Shown here: in pieces, positions 12,301 through 27,300 of the stretch
How positions within the stretch are numbered: the stretch's first letter is position 1
Layout: every line of letters begins with the position of its first letter
Translations under genes and position numbers: made by a program
Notes under the pieces: model-generated
The model's database searches: none
Seen by the model: only the letters and a program-made list of their open reading frames with translations
What the model was told of the DNA's origin: nothing
Assembly (NCBI GenBank): GCA_026874595.1
Contig: CM049308.1
Span: 18,412,001 to 18,476,000 of the forward strand
DNA: 64,000 nucleotides
Reading direction: 5' to 3'
DNA from: Sipunculus nudus
Taxonomy: Eukaryota > Annelida > Sipuncula > Golfingiida > Sipunculidae

Positions 12301-15300
12301 TTTTCTTGCTATTTTTCTTAGTAAAACTCTGATGTGAAAAAGATAATATAAGATATTATTTATTAAACTTCCCCAATGGAAATGTCATACTTCATACAGA
12401 TGTTATGGCACTGAAAAGTATGTCAGTATGAAACACTGAAGGAGTGAGCTAAATACGCTTCATATGTTATATGCAGAAGTGACCTATGTTACCTGTTTAC
12501 AGAGAGTTTCCAAGAAGACCACATGTTGAGTATAATGTCTGTAGGATGCCGCTTTAGCCAATACCGGTAATAACTTCCCGACTTCTTGCTTCAAATCTGG
12601 AAGCTGCGCCATCTCAGACACCAAGTGTATACATCTAGGAGAGGAGTACATATACACATAGAATATGAATAATAGAAAATAATATATTGTAAGGCTTAAG
12701 AAAAAAAATTCTCTCACAATGAATTATTTTTATTAATATTTAAAGAACATAAACAATTTGCTGATGCAAATATGTGTGTGCTTGCCTGTCTAATGGTCAT
12801 GCCAAAATTAAAGATTATTTCATTACATATTGCACATCAAATATTAGATGCTTAAGACTTTTCTATGAAATTTAGTACACAGCTCTGCAAAATAAAATAT
12901 AATATATAAAATACATTAACAAGGCCTACAGGCCTAATGCGAACCTGTGCATTAGGAAATACACCAGGTATAATGCTTCAATGCTGGACCATTACTTCTC
13001 ATGTATGTGAACAATGCAAGTACTAAACATTTTGAATAAGAAACAATTACACAAACATCACTGCTGAAATTCTGGCATGGGTGCACACGTCACAAAATGA
13101 TTGTAGCTGGCACAGCCAGTCTTGTGTACAACAAAGTTATCAGAGATATATACATATGCCCAATTTCAGACTGATATATCAAACCCCTCCTGAAAATAAG
13201 CAGGGACAAACACTGTGCAAAAATTATTTGTAGGTGGCACCACCAGTCTTGTATACGACAAAGCTATTTGATAAGTATATATGCCCAATTTCAGGCTGAT
13301 ATATCAAATTCCTCTGTAGAAATAAGCAGGCACATACACTGTGCAAAATTCATAGTAGGTGGCGACACCTGTCTTCTGAACGAGAAAGCCATCAAAGACA
13401 CATAGACAGGTCAAAATATCAGGCCAATACATCAAACTTACCTTGAGTCTGATGCATGGGGCTGACCAGGCTTAGGTGAGAAAGGCAGTTGCCCCGAGTG
13501 AACTGTGACAAATTTGCTGGCTCAGGCTACTGCACTGAGTGAACTCATGACCTGCACCTGGCTAGACTGAGTGAACTTTAGACCTGTACCTGGCTGCAAT
13601 GAGTGAACTCTTGACCTGTTGCATAATCTGACACAGTTGGCATTCTGCCAAAGCTATAAATAGATCCAGGCTGAAGTTTGGTGCCAAATCTGATGCAGTA
13701 TGCAGTCTGCCAATGCTATAAATAGAATGCAGTTACTGCACTGAGTGAATTCCTGACCCATACCTGGCTGCACTGAGTGAACTCTTGACCTATTGCCTAA
13801 TCTGATACAGTTGGCAGTCTGCCAGAGCTATGAATAGATCCAGACTGACCTCTAGCCTGTTGCCAAATCTGAAATAGTAGCCGCGCCATTGCATAAGCTC
13901 ATGCAGGGGCCCTGCCCTGAGGGGCATGACACCCATGATGGATCACATGGTGCCAACGAGGTGTTCACATGTCACCCATGAGGTGATCTCATGCCTAGTG
14001 CTTGGCTGCACTGATTGGACTCTTGACCTATATCTGGCTGCACTGAATGAACTCTTGATCTGTTGCCAAATCTGAAACAGTTGGCAGTTTGTCAACCTAT
14101 TTAAAGATACAGACACAATCTTGGCCTGTTGGTAAAACTGTTTACACATACTGAAAGACTTTGGCTAAAATGCTTTTTTTTCAAGCTGAAATATTCATAA
14201 ACTTGTTATCAAAATATCTAGAATGATAAAAGATGCAGTCCTTTTATTGTTAAATGTCCAATAATTCTGCCAAAAATCATTCAAGTAAACTTGAACAAAT
14301 GCCACCTAAGAATAATTTTTGTGCAATGTTACAGAAGTTATAATGGAAACAATAATTTTGTAGAAGAACAGTTTTGCAGTCCTCAGATTGAAATACAGTA
14401 ATGTCTACTTGAATTCATACAGGATAAAATAATCATATTTCTCGGTGTGTGAATCATTATATGTAAAATATGAAAAATTAGAATATTACAGGAGAGAAGA
14501 TCGTTTGACACCTGAGAAATGGCGATGAGCAATAATAGAGGATGTACGGCAACACTCATGTTAATTATTTTTTAACACTTGTTCCAGAATGTATGTGAGC
14601 ATTGCTGGTGACAGAAAAATATCCAATATATCCCGTTACTGGTATTTTAAAAACCGGAGTTTTATATATATATATACAATATACAGGGTTTTAGCTGCGC
14701 CGGTCGGGGGTTACCGGGACGGCCCTTACTGCCGGCTGGAACAAACTAAACATTTGTGACCCACAGGCCGGCACAAAAGATCATAAAGATCTTCAAAAAT
14801 CCAGCTAACGGCAATAGAACTTCGGTAATTTATTACCCCAAACTGTTAAATTTGTACCTCATTAGTTTGTTAACAAATTTATTTAATCACGGCTGTGGTG
14901 CAAACAAAATTGACAGGAGTCACTGATCACCTTAATATTAAACATCAAATAAATTATTGGTAAACAAACAAGCAACGAAGTGTTTCACAGTTTTGGACAT
15001 GAAAGGAAAATATCATTAGCCAGGGGTCTCTCACGGCGTACAACGGTGCGTAGCATCATTAGCGGAAAGAAAATGGGCTTTTTTTTGTAATACTTCATGG
15101 CAACATTTAATTCATTTACGAACATTATTTGTATGGATTGCAGAAAACCCTCTAAAAAAATGGTAATGGTGATTTTCTTAGGGCGTTACTGAAATTAATT
15201 CGGGGTGCCACCTGGCGGCAAGTGAACTTATTACAGCCGTAAATATGTAAACTCACCAGATTTATTTATATATTTCAATAAATTAAATGTTTATTTGACT

Positions 15301-18300
15301 CGTTTGGTAACTTCAGTGGAAAGATATAAATGAAAAAAATATATGTTTATCATATTTTTAAACGTGGACGGGGGAATAACATAAAAGGGGGAGAAAAACT
15401 AATAGGTTTGAACCAGGGGCACACGGATCACACTATAACTGTTCATGCGCCTCTAACCAAATGGCCACGGTAACCAACGCACTTCGCAGAAGTTTTTATT
15501 TGGGAGATTCCAATAAGATTTATACAGCGGGAAAAAAATGAATTATTTCACGGACATTCCCGAGATATATCAAATAAAAACTCTTGAGGACAGCGGTATA
15601 TCCTTTGTAGCTGCGGTTCAAAGCACTCTGATGATCTCCATTTAACCTTTGATGTCTTGTAGCACCAGGTCATGCCTGTGATCAGTGGTCGGTGAAAGGT
15701 TTGTCCCAAGTGGATTACTAGTATATGATCATCAGCTAATGTGATTTTTGTCCCACTTACAAATCCTTCTTATTCTATTATTAAGTAAACAAAATATTAT
15801 CGATTAAAACACATTTTTTACCCAGAGTTCTATTGTTCAAATCACATAAATGTTGTAACAAGTCTGAAGCAAAGATGGCCCATCGGTATCAGTTAAGCGA
15901 CAGTTTTTCCTATTTACATACATGAAGTCGCAAATCTGATAAAATTGTTCCGATAAATTATCATGTTACTGCCACGCACTATGACATAAAGATGTGTTGT
16001 TATCAGGTGAACAGCGTAGACATTTGATTCATTTCTGCATGAAAAGCCGTTTTAATCATAGCTACAATTACTGTTCATACGGACCGCCGGTGGTCACCAT
16101 CAACAGCTAATATTGGCACAGTATGTTGGTGTACGAATTCATATATGTAATATAGAAAAAAATGATTCAGGAAATTTATAGTGTGCGAACTAATGAAGGA
16201 TACGAACTGATGTAGACATTACTGTAGACATAAAAATGGCCATAAGACAAACTTAAGCTTTTCTGATATGATTGCAAGAACCATGTCCTAGGATAGTTCT
16301 TTTGAAAAATTGAACGATTCAACTTGAAAGTTTCATCATAAACATTTTAAGCTGAAAGTGGCTAAAATTTTGAGGTTTTGCCCATAAAAAACAGGTCAAT
16401 GTAGGTGGCACCACAAAATCTGCAACTTCTAATATGAGTCATGTGACCATCATTTGCATAAAACTTGGTAATGCTAGCTTCTGTCATTTCTGAGATTACT
16501 TTGTCAGTATGCTTACTTGGCCAAATGACTGTTCAAATTCATGTAACTCCACTAAAATTCATCAAATGCAAACCATTTGAACAAACTTGAGAGGGCTTGC
16601 CTCTGGGATCATTTCTGTAAAATATTGAACAATTTGGCTGGACCGTTTACAAGAAGACTTTTAAAAGTTTTTAAGCTTTTTCCCTATAATATTTAAGTAA
16701 ATGCAAGCAAAGAAATAAGCTGAATCCCACAAAATTTGATATGTGACAGATTGTTGCATAAATCTGGGGATGGTAGCTCCAGCAATTCCTGAGAAATTAT
16801 GGGTTAATGTACAGATGACCAATGACCCCTGTACAAAAAAGGTCAATGCAGGTGGCACCACCAATACCTGAATTTCATATATGACTCATGTGACCAACAC
16901 TGGCATAAAATTTGGTGATGATAACTGTGGCCGTTAATGAGACATTTTAGTTTGCTTTTTTGGACAGATGACTAAGTTCAACTTCCTGTAACTCGGCCAA
17001 AATTCACTGAACTTGAACCATTCAAACAAACATGAGAGAGATGGTATGAAAGATTATTTCTGTGAAATATTGAATAATTTGGCTTGACAGTTTCAGAGGA
17101 GAAGATTTTTAGCTTTTTCTCTATAAATCTAAGAAAATGCAGAATTTTTCAGATGGCTAATTTTTTGCATTAAATTTCATGATGCTGGCTCCAGTTGTTT
17201 TCGAAATAGTATGGGTTAACATACAGACAACGGACACTGCCACATCATCACATTAGCTCACAGGTTCCCTAAAAATTACTACAGATGCATACTGAATGCA
17301 AAATTATAATACAGATACATCTCACTGATGGCAATATCTTGAATTAAGTTGAGTATGGATACCTATTATTTATAATCCATGTACAGCAGTCTTTATTTAC
17401 CCACAGAGAGCTGTATACCTGTGATTGTAAACACTGCCTGGCATGAGGAATATCTAAAATCATGAATCTACATTTTTTAAAAGCTTTTAAAAACATTCTT
17501 GTCAGTATTAACCATAGATAACCTGAAATCTAAATGTCTAGAGGCATGATGCAAGGGATGCTGATAAATTGGTGCTAGGCTAGCTGTATCCGCTTCACAC
17601 AGATAACATATATGGTAAAATGACTCAATTCAATCTTTATAATTAAGCCAAAATTCATTCTTTGGAACCATAAAAGACAATTATTATAAGAATTATTCAG
17701 GGGATTATTCTTGTAAAATATTAAACAAATTGGCCTCAGTGGCATCAGTCAAAAATTGTTTTACAGGTTTATAACTCATATGGGAAAATACAGCAAAATA
17801 AAATGGCTAAGTTAAGCTTCCCATAACTCAGCCAACAAGTGACCCATGGGTCATGACGCTCAGCTGCCAAGCATGACCTGCGACATCATGGGCTGAGATT
17901 CACAACTTCCAGTCAAATTTTGAAGAACCAATTTGCCAATTTGTTGAAATTTTCTACGACAACAGAAATATATATCACCTATGTCTGGTTAAAACACAGT
18001 GAATTGATGGTCTGAGGAAAATGTATGATTGTTAAGGTATCCAGAACTATTCCCATAGCTTACTTGATACCTGTCAGTCTCAAAAGGAACACCACAAAGG
18101 GCAAATATAAGATCAAAATATATAGTAAAAAATCAAGGAAATCTATGCAAGAATTATTGAGAAACAGGTGCTTCTGTATGAATTTTTATTCAATACAAGC
18201 CAACTGTAATGCACTCATATATGATGATAATATTTATTAAGAAATATTTGACCCAATCCTTTGCAAGATTACATTAATATACGTCCGACTGCCTTCACTT

Positions 18301-21300
18301 TAACAGTTCTTGAGATAATATGATCAAAAGGAATTTAAAGATGGTTGCCTGGTGGCCATTTTGGACTTCTGACAGGTCTGAAATCAGACAACAACCATTC
18401 TCTAAAATCGGACCAAAAACTGAAGGAAAATTACTGAAACTGCACTGAAAAAGAGGATTTCTAAGGTGGCTAACTGGCAGACATAATGGATTTCTGACAA
18501 GTCTGACATTTAATATCACACATCCTCCAATAAGAGACCAAACTTTGGGCAAATTCTCCAAATGATGTTACAGTAATGAATGTCCAAAACAATTCAAAAG
18601 GCATGTTCAGGCACTCATATCAGATTTATAGATATGCAAATGTAAAAGTGTAGGTCCAATATTTTTTATTATCACTCTGCTTTTCAATGGGGTCAGCAGG
18701 GTTGGTAAACTGCAAAACGTGAAAGAAAAGAAATGCAGAAAGCATGACTAAGAGTCTTGTAATAAAATAAAGCCATCCTAAATCAAGTACACATCCACAT
18801 ATTATGAGAACAAACACTTGCTTTTATATGTGGTGATTTATACAAAAATATTCAGATATCTAGGAAACTAAGTTTATTGCTATGATTCCATAAAATAAAC
18901 TGCAAAATGTTCCCATCATCTTATAAATCAGTAGCTAAACCTTAATACTATACTCTCATAGTGTTAATTCCTGGCTGAAGTATTCCAACAACAGTGTTTT
19001 GTTATGCAGTTTTGTTATCACTCAGCCTTATCACTTAATAGCCTGATACAAAAGGGAGTCATATGTCACCAGTGTCACTCACAATTACAGCCACACGGTG
19101 AGATGTACCAGCTGGAGTGCAAGCTTATATATACAAGAAAAATAGAGATGGTCTACAAAATAAGCTGACCTGACCTATGACCTTGGCCTTTTGCCACATA
19201 TCAACTGGATTCTTTCTAAATGATGGTTAACTACTAACCAATTACATCTGGCCGGGTGTAATTACTTGGCAACCAATGAGTGAATAACTTAGACCTGCAA
19301 CCTTTAACCTCCTGACCAGCTGACCTCAAAATCAATTAGTTATTTCTTCATGCAAAAAGACCCATAAATATGAAGTTTGAATCACACTGAGTGATGCATA
19401 GATGTGGCATATGTGACAGACTGAATGTTTGGGTTGAACAGTTTCACTTGAAATATGTTCACAAGCATTTAGCACAATATTGTGACCTTGACCTTTGACC
19501 TTTTGAACTCAACATCAATAGGCTTCTTCACCTATTGGTAGGTAAGCCATATATGACAGATGGAAAGTATAGATTGAAAAGTTTGCCTGAAAATGACTCC
19601 ACGCAAGAAGAGGGTGCTGTGAACTTGACCTTTGACCTCAAAATCAACAGGTCTTTTCCCCTGTTGGCAGAGAAGCGATATCAGTGCTGAAAGGTTTGGA
19701 ATGAAAGATCTAGCTTGAAATGTGTCTACAACCTTTTCAAAGAAGTGGATCCTGTGACCCTGACCTTTGACCTTGTGACCTCAACATCTATAGGATTCTT
19801 CTCCCACTTAGTAGGTAAGCTATATGTGAAAGATCAAAGAATTAGGATGAAAGGTTTGGCTTAAAATGCATCCACAGGCTTTTCAAAGAAGTTGGTTCTG
19901 TGACCTTGACCTTTGACCTTGTGACCTAAATAAAATTATGGTTCTTCCCCTGTTGGTAGGTGAGCTGTATGTGAAAGATGTAAGGTTTTGGATGAAAATT
20001 TTGGCTAAAAGAATTATTTCTGGGGGGTGCAAACACACCCCATAACTTCGAGAATATAGGTTGCAGTGACCTAATTTACAGGTTTGCAAGGAGATCTTTT
20101 TAGAACCTCTAAGACTGCATAGGGTTAATGGCCCTAGCCCCTACAGTTACGATTTGTGCCCTGCTAACGGACGGACGGCCGGCCGGACAGCAGAAGGACG
20201 ACGGACAAAGACCCATTGCTTTAGCCCAGCATGACTGAAAGTCAGCTGAGCTAAAAATCACTGAACCAAAACCATTTGAACAAACTTAAATTATCAACAT
20301 CTTAGGATAATTAATGTGTGAGATTTAAGAATTTGGCCAAGTGGTTTTTGAGAAGATCTTTGTAGCCACTGAGCGGAAATGAGCTGTTTCAGTATATGAC
20401 TAAATTCAGCTTCCCATAACTCAGCCAAATGTCACTGAACTGAGACCATTTGAACAAACTTCAGAAAGCACTACCCTAGGATCATTTCTGTGTGATATCA
20501 AACAATTTGGCCATATGGTTTCAGAGAAGAAGATTTTTGTAGCCATCAGTATGATACTGGCACTGATGACCCCCCCTACAATAAAGGCTGATGCAGGTGG
20601 CACCACCTATACCTCAAATTCAGATATGACTCAAGTGACCAACATCGGCATAAAATTTGGTGATGATAGCTCCAGCTGTTTCTGAGATTGCAAATTTTAG
20701 TATTCTTTTTTGGACAGATGACTAAGTTCAACTTCCTGTAACTCGGCCAAAAATCACCGAACTTAAACCATTCGAACAAACTTGAGAAAGATTGTTCCAG
20801 GAATCACATCTGTAAAATATTGGACAATTTGGCTGAACAGTTTCGGGAAAGAAGATTTTTAAAGGGTTTTTGCTTTTTCCCTATAAAATCAAAGAAAATG
20901 CAGTTAGCCAAAAAATAAGCAAAATCCGATAGAATTTTTTTTGCATAAAATTTCGTAAATCGTGATGATAACTCTTGCCATTTTCAAGATGGTATGGGTT
21001 AACGTACAGACGACGGATGCTGCCACACCATCGCATAAGCTCACAGGTTCGCTAAAAATACAGAACATTTCAATAGGACACATATTCATGGTAATAAGTC
21101 AAATAGCAATGAAATAGCAAATCTATACAAAACCACAAAAACATAAGTTTATATATAACAATTTCACTTCATGGCACAGTAATTAAAGAAATGACTTTAC
21201 ACTGTAAAATAAAGTATACAATCAAAGATAAGATACCAGGACCTACCCTTCAGCAAGTTCCCATTGCTCTGCAGGGCGTTTAAATTGGTGGTCCATGCAG

Positions 21301-24300
21301 CCACCTCCTCTAGTTCCTCTGTGCATTTTGGGTGCTAGTGAACCACATGAATACATCTACAATGACAAATAACCATCAATAGAAATTCTAAGACAATGGA
21401 TGTTGAAAATTAAGGAAAATATCAGTCTCTAAATTAAATTTTATGATACCGCAGGGTGAGAAAGTGTCTAGTCTTTTGTATTAATCTGTTTATTTCATGT
21501 TATAAGCAAAAGATCAGGAACAGTGGTTGACTTTGTAGTTACCATATACAGACCATTTTGACCTGAAAACCACTTCAGAAGTAAATTACCGTATTTATTC
21601 TAATTTGGCAACCACTTAAAAATAATTAATTTTCTCAGAGGTCGAGATAATGGAGGATATTTGAAAATTATCTTCCTACAGAATTTGCGGTGGTCGAGAT
21701 TTTAGAGGCATGCGGTTTGATAACCTTTTGTAGAGACGCAGAGCCGCTCTGACACTCAAGCGGTCATATGAATTGAGTGATAATTTGGTCGTTTATAAGT
21801 TTGTTATGTCAGCTTAACAGTATTTCCTACAAACGGGCTTCCAACCCTCACATGAATTATATGGAGTCCGCAAATGATTAATCAAACTGAGCTAAATCAC
21901 TTCACAAAATGATCACTACTTAGCTTATAGGTATGATCACTTGACATAGACGGCAACTTATGTAACTACCAGTTGTTTCAAGTTTACCCACCAGGCGGCG
22001 ATATCGGCGGGCCGAAAAGGGACAAGCAGCTGCACGGAAGTTCGAAGAAGACTTTATTAAAAATAACTGCCTATTATCAGATAACTTTTATTTGCATAAT
22101 ACGTTATGAATATAGGAAAGTAAAGGCGCGTTAAAATATATACGACCAGAAATGGTCCTAGCTGGCGTGCCCTCGATCGGGCCCTGTTTGGTAAGCGCAG
22201 TCCATGAACCGAAAACTGACCGGGGTCGTTTAAACTTAACTAAGATGACAGTTCCAACTGTGTCTCAGTTGTTCCACCGCGCGTGCTTTTCCATATGCTG
22301 TAAATATAATTACTAAAGATCCCACGTGAATTGCACACAAGGCACGTGCGTACCAGGAATGGTACACGAGTTTGCTTCGTCAAGGACACCCATTTTGATC
22401 TTGAACGCTTTATCATGTTTATATATTATGAAAAACGCATCTTTGTATCTTCAGAATTTTATTGGAAACAATTTGATGTGGATGCTCAATGTTATAAGAA
22501 TCTAGTCAGATACAAACTGCGGTGCCTGTGAGAGACGGAAACATTTCACCTTAACATCGTCGACAGAAAACATCGTGGGCAGTCGTGAAATTAGAGTCAT
22601 TTAAGAAATTATGCTTTCAAAATATTTTTTGGGGTCGAGAAATAAGAGGGATCGCCAAATTGGAATAAATACGGTATAAAGTAAAGCTTTGTTTAAAGGT
22701 GCCGATTCACTTCCCTTTTGTTAAGAATGGATGTGATTTTTGGCTTCCTCTTATTAATGATTTCATGTTAATTTTGGTTGTGAAAATTTCTTATAACAAT
22801 TTTGTGATGGATGTATGAACTTTTTTTTAATCAAAAACATGTTTGTATACACACTAATTTTGACACGGGAAAAACATTTAACCTAAAGTGGAAGTGTGCA
22901 TATATGCAGCGGTAGAAAGGTAACTTTTTGTAAAAGGCCATTTGCAAAGCTCAGGCTGATCTGACTTGCTGCCAGATGCCCTTGTTGAATTTGTTTATTT
23001 TTGCGGGCCTCCACATATTATTAACATGTTGATATAAACAAAATAAGCAGTCTGTGTGTGGTAATATCCACGTTTTCTGGCCTATTTTTATAAAAGCTCC
23101 AAGGGATTTCCTTTAGTTTGTGAAGGTTAGAAAGATGATTGGACCCCTTAAAGGGAAGGTCCATTGCCTATTGGTGGCACTGGCTATTCAACGACAATAC
23201 AGATACCTATATGACAGTAGGTAGTAGGTTATATTAAAGCCTAATCAAAGCCTAATGGATAACATGTTTATGTATGCATGGAGCTAGAAATGGAGACAGA
23301 GTAAATCTCTGACAATCTAATGAGATTATACCATTCAACCTATAATGCTGTGGTTGGGTTTGAACTAGGATCCTTCCATCCCTTGGCAAATGCCTTAAAG
23401 GGGCCTATTCCATTACCTGGTGTCTGTGAACTAAAGATAAACCTTTATGTCTTTTAATAAAATATGCCAGAAAATGTTGATTCCACTGCACAAAGGCTGT
23501 TCATTTTGTCCATATCAAAGTGTCTATAACATTTTGGAGACTAAATAAACCAAACACATTCAACAAGGACATCTTGTAGCAAGTTAAACGAGCCAGAGAT
23601 TTGCAAATGGCATTATTTTACAACTAGTGACCTTTCAATTTCAGCACATATGTACAACCAACCACCTTCAGTTACATTGTTTTTTTCTGTTTGTCAACAT
23701 CAGTGCGAGTACCATGTTTACTAACATCTTCTAGATAAACAAGCTCATATATCATTTACAGAGGCATTAAAAGAACTTTTTTATGAGGAAATACCTACAG
23801 TTCATTAACAGAGTAGCCAGAAATCATATAAATTCTAGAGATAAGGTAGGTGAATAGCTGACTTTAACCACTTGGCTATGTCTAACACCTTACCAGTTAC
23901 CTACACTTCTGATCTTGATGTCAGATAGAAGGTACATACCTGTCGATTTGTATGCAGATCTAAGTCGTTGTCTCTGAGACGTTTTACTACACCATAAGTA
24001 GCTGGGCCCTTGTCCAGGGAACTGTATTTTTCTGTGTTCTCAGGCTGTTTTTCCACACCCCCAAGACCCTCCTTTGCTTTGGCAAGAATGAGAATGCTGG
24101 CTTCTTTGCCTTGGTAAATAATTAGAACAACAATATACATGTTATTCACTGTTATATTTTAAGCCTTTTTTTTTGCTGGTTAAAAAGAATTTAAGACAAA
24201 GTTAAATATTATATAAGTTAAACCTAATATTCTAGTGATATGGATGATAACAAGATAGTGTAAGAAATAATGTAAAACTTATTATGATTTGTTGTGAATA

Positions 24301-27300
24301 TTTTTTATTGACATCTGACTCTTATGACATACAACTTGGTACAAGCTGTTTGGGATTGAGCACAAGCATAGCTCATTAGTAACTCTTTTTCTGTATGTTT
24401 CATATAAGTATACATGATCAAACAATTGAGAATGATTGTGATAAATATGATTCAAGTCAATTTTGAACATGCTAATTAAATTATTACTTGCTGGGATTTT
24501 CAGAAACAATCATGAACTAAATAAATCAAAACTCTTATAGCATAACTCAGTTGAAATAATCCAACTGCAGCCTGCTCATATCAGATCATGAAAATTTATA
24601 TAATTTAATCATTATAAATTATAAAATATTTGATGTAAATTTACTCACCATATGCTTTGATCACATTGGCCAATGCTAGTGCTGCCCCCTGTCTGACTGA
24701 AGGGATATTATCTTGAAGATTCTCATAGAACAGCGGGTATAATTCATCCATAAAACTCCTGCAAGTATCATTAAGTGTTAGCTCAAAATATGTATGGAAA
24801 AACTTGTATGCTCTGAAAACTAAAGGAATAACTGAAATATTAAGTAACAAGAGAAAAATATTTAACTATCTGGTGAAAGTATAGACTTTATAATGCACAT
24901 TTTCATTTTGGCTATTTCTACATTCTATAAGATGATAATGAAAATAAAATTTAACTTACCTTGCCTCATCAGGGAAGCACTGAATGAAATTTCCACAAGC
25001 CACACATGAAGCTGATAAATACAAGAATATATTATGTATTTATGTATATTATATCCGCAACATTTAAAAAAATTATCATTCATAACAAAACACTAGAAAA
25101 ATGGGATCAGTTGGGTCCCGTTGCAAAAGAAACGTATATTGCCACATAGTGTCCCCATTTCTGTAAAGTACCAAACTCCCAAGACCTGTAAGGTAGCAAC
25201 ATCTGGTGGTCGATACAGAAAGAATAATTTATGTCTTTGTGGTAATGGTTCAAGGTGAAGGTCAGCAATGGCAAAGTGGAGAGCGGTGTGTTGTTGTGTG
25301 ATAGACCTATGATTTGATGCATTTGAATTTAATTGTGTGCAAGTGGACAGGCCTAATTGGTGTGCCTTCTCTAAGTTAGGGCATCTGACTGACGCTGATA
25401 GAAAAACTGGCCCACTGTCATGGCCCGTTTCTGCAGGTTTTCTGGGAAAATCAGACAGGACAATTTTAGTAGTATACAGAAGTTAGATAATAATTTTTTT
25501 CAGATCACCAGGTGTGTGTGGATACACTATCTACAATACACTACACAGCACATTTATTTTTCTCCACAAGTGCCTGGCATATATACAAGTGTAGCTTCTA
25601 CCAACATAAGGCTTATAATAAAAGTAGTTACCATCTCTGACGGGCCAACTTTGATCCTTGAAGCAGACCAGCAGAGCATCCAGCAAGCGCCCCACATGGG
25701 GACGAACCACATCTTTCTCAATCTGGGAAAATAGTCAGAAACTAATAGATATAACTACAATCAGGTGAAGGTAGATTATCATGTACATCGTTTACATTTA
25801 ATGAATTAATAATATTTTGTTATATTTTGTGAAATATATCATGAATCAGTGTATGGGATACTATGTGATTGCAAATTAAGTACATGTTGTCTATGGACAA
25901 GCAGATGTCAGCTTCCATGCAAATGAAAAAATATTTAGACACTGCTTTTGGTGTGAGAATCCTATATATATAAGCTATCACTGGTTAAGTCAGTGATATT
26001 TTAGGGAAACTTTATAGTAATCATTAATACCATACAGTTTTGTCACAGTAATGTCATTGCAAGAACAAATACAGTACATTCTAAATAAAATCAAATTTGA
26101 AATTCATTCAAAAACTTTTTTTTAAATAAACAATTATTATTCTGTACTTAATAAATTCAAATGCACAAAATTTCAGTTGCATGAATTAAGTATATGATTT
26201 ACAGTAGCTGTCACATTGCAAATTTCCAGGAGATAAGGTACCATATCCTTAAAATGTCTAGGAGAATGATTAATTAAGAAAGGTTGAATGAAACTTTTTA
26301 CTTATTTTTTTTCATAATAAGTATAATCAATGTATGAACTGAAATTTATTACTGACCTTTGCCCCCAGTTCTGCTATGCAGGCACACGCAGCTTCCCTCA
26401 CGGCATGGTTGTCAGCTTCTGTCTGGCTGATGTAGAAATCAACCTGTAACAGGTACAGATAACTGATTAATGATAAGGAACCTTTTCACTTACCATGTAC
26501 TTTAGATATAAATGAAGAACTTTTCTTTCATTAAATTATTATTGTTTCTGCCAATATGACATTCTTAAACCATTTGCAAACTCCTGTACACAAGGGGAAA
26601 TACACTTGCACAGGGCACATCAGGTGATGCAAAATGTAAACTTAGCAGGCACACCACCGGGCAGCTGTATTCCTAATGTGGTTATTTTTCATGTTTCCTC
26701 TCCTTGTTCATAGTCATTGTACATGAGCAAGATCAGACCTCAAGTCATGTAGTCTTATTATCATAAACACACACACAAGTGAATTGTGTTAATCACAAAC
26801 CATAACAATTTTTAAAACAGGTGAAATGGAGATTGTTGATGTGCCAGGATGGTTTTGATGGGGAAACTTTTTATTCAGCCAAAATGTACAGATAGCTGGA
26901 GATAATACTCATATTACTGCAAAGGTTTATGTACCTTTAAACAAACCACAGCAATTAGATAATGGTCCATCTAAAATAATTGTACAAAAGATGTTCAAAA
27001 ACTATGGTGCATTATCATGGTGGACAAAAGGTCAGAGAGGGTGCACACAGTCGTACACAAAACAGGTTTTCAATTCAGATTTGAAACCTCTCAAAACAAA
27101 CCTCCTGAACATGATGCAAAATAGTCTGCCTGACTTGCAAAGAAAATGCTTTACATTGATGTCTGCACACTGCATTTATATTGAAAATGATTTAAAACTT
27201 TATGCAGTTCTTATGTGTAAAAGCACAACTCGTAAATCTCACTGTGTGTTGGATATGCAGCGCCACCAAGTGCTTCCCTTCGGTACCGACCACCCTCTTC

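Larger units (their letters stand above)
12918..17280 (-). mobile_element. Family-2 Helentron-like element with internal interruption
   Basis: This is the best-preserved right and left ends of family 2. Read on the minus strand, it starts near 17280 (TTTTTAGGGAACCTGTGAGC) and ends at 12918. The end holds a clear hairpin, CCTAATG / CATTAGG arms around CGAACCTGTG, then an AGGCCT-GT-AGGCCT palindrome and CTTG before TT. The hairpin loop repeats the inverse of the 5' end, which makes asymmetric terminal inverted repeats. The body contains GGTGGCGCCACC-type tandem units (13070-13450), TTGCCAAATCTGA-type units (13600-14110) and the AACAAACTTGAGAGG block (16560-17160). The stretch 14340-16230 interrupts the order seen in other copies and looks like a later insertion. 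No coding capacity. Confidence 0.65.

Noticed and set aside
14684-14710. A complete CAGGG-ended transposon starting here
   Set aside because: No matching inverse end was found in the following 2 kb.
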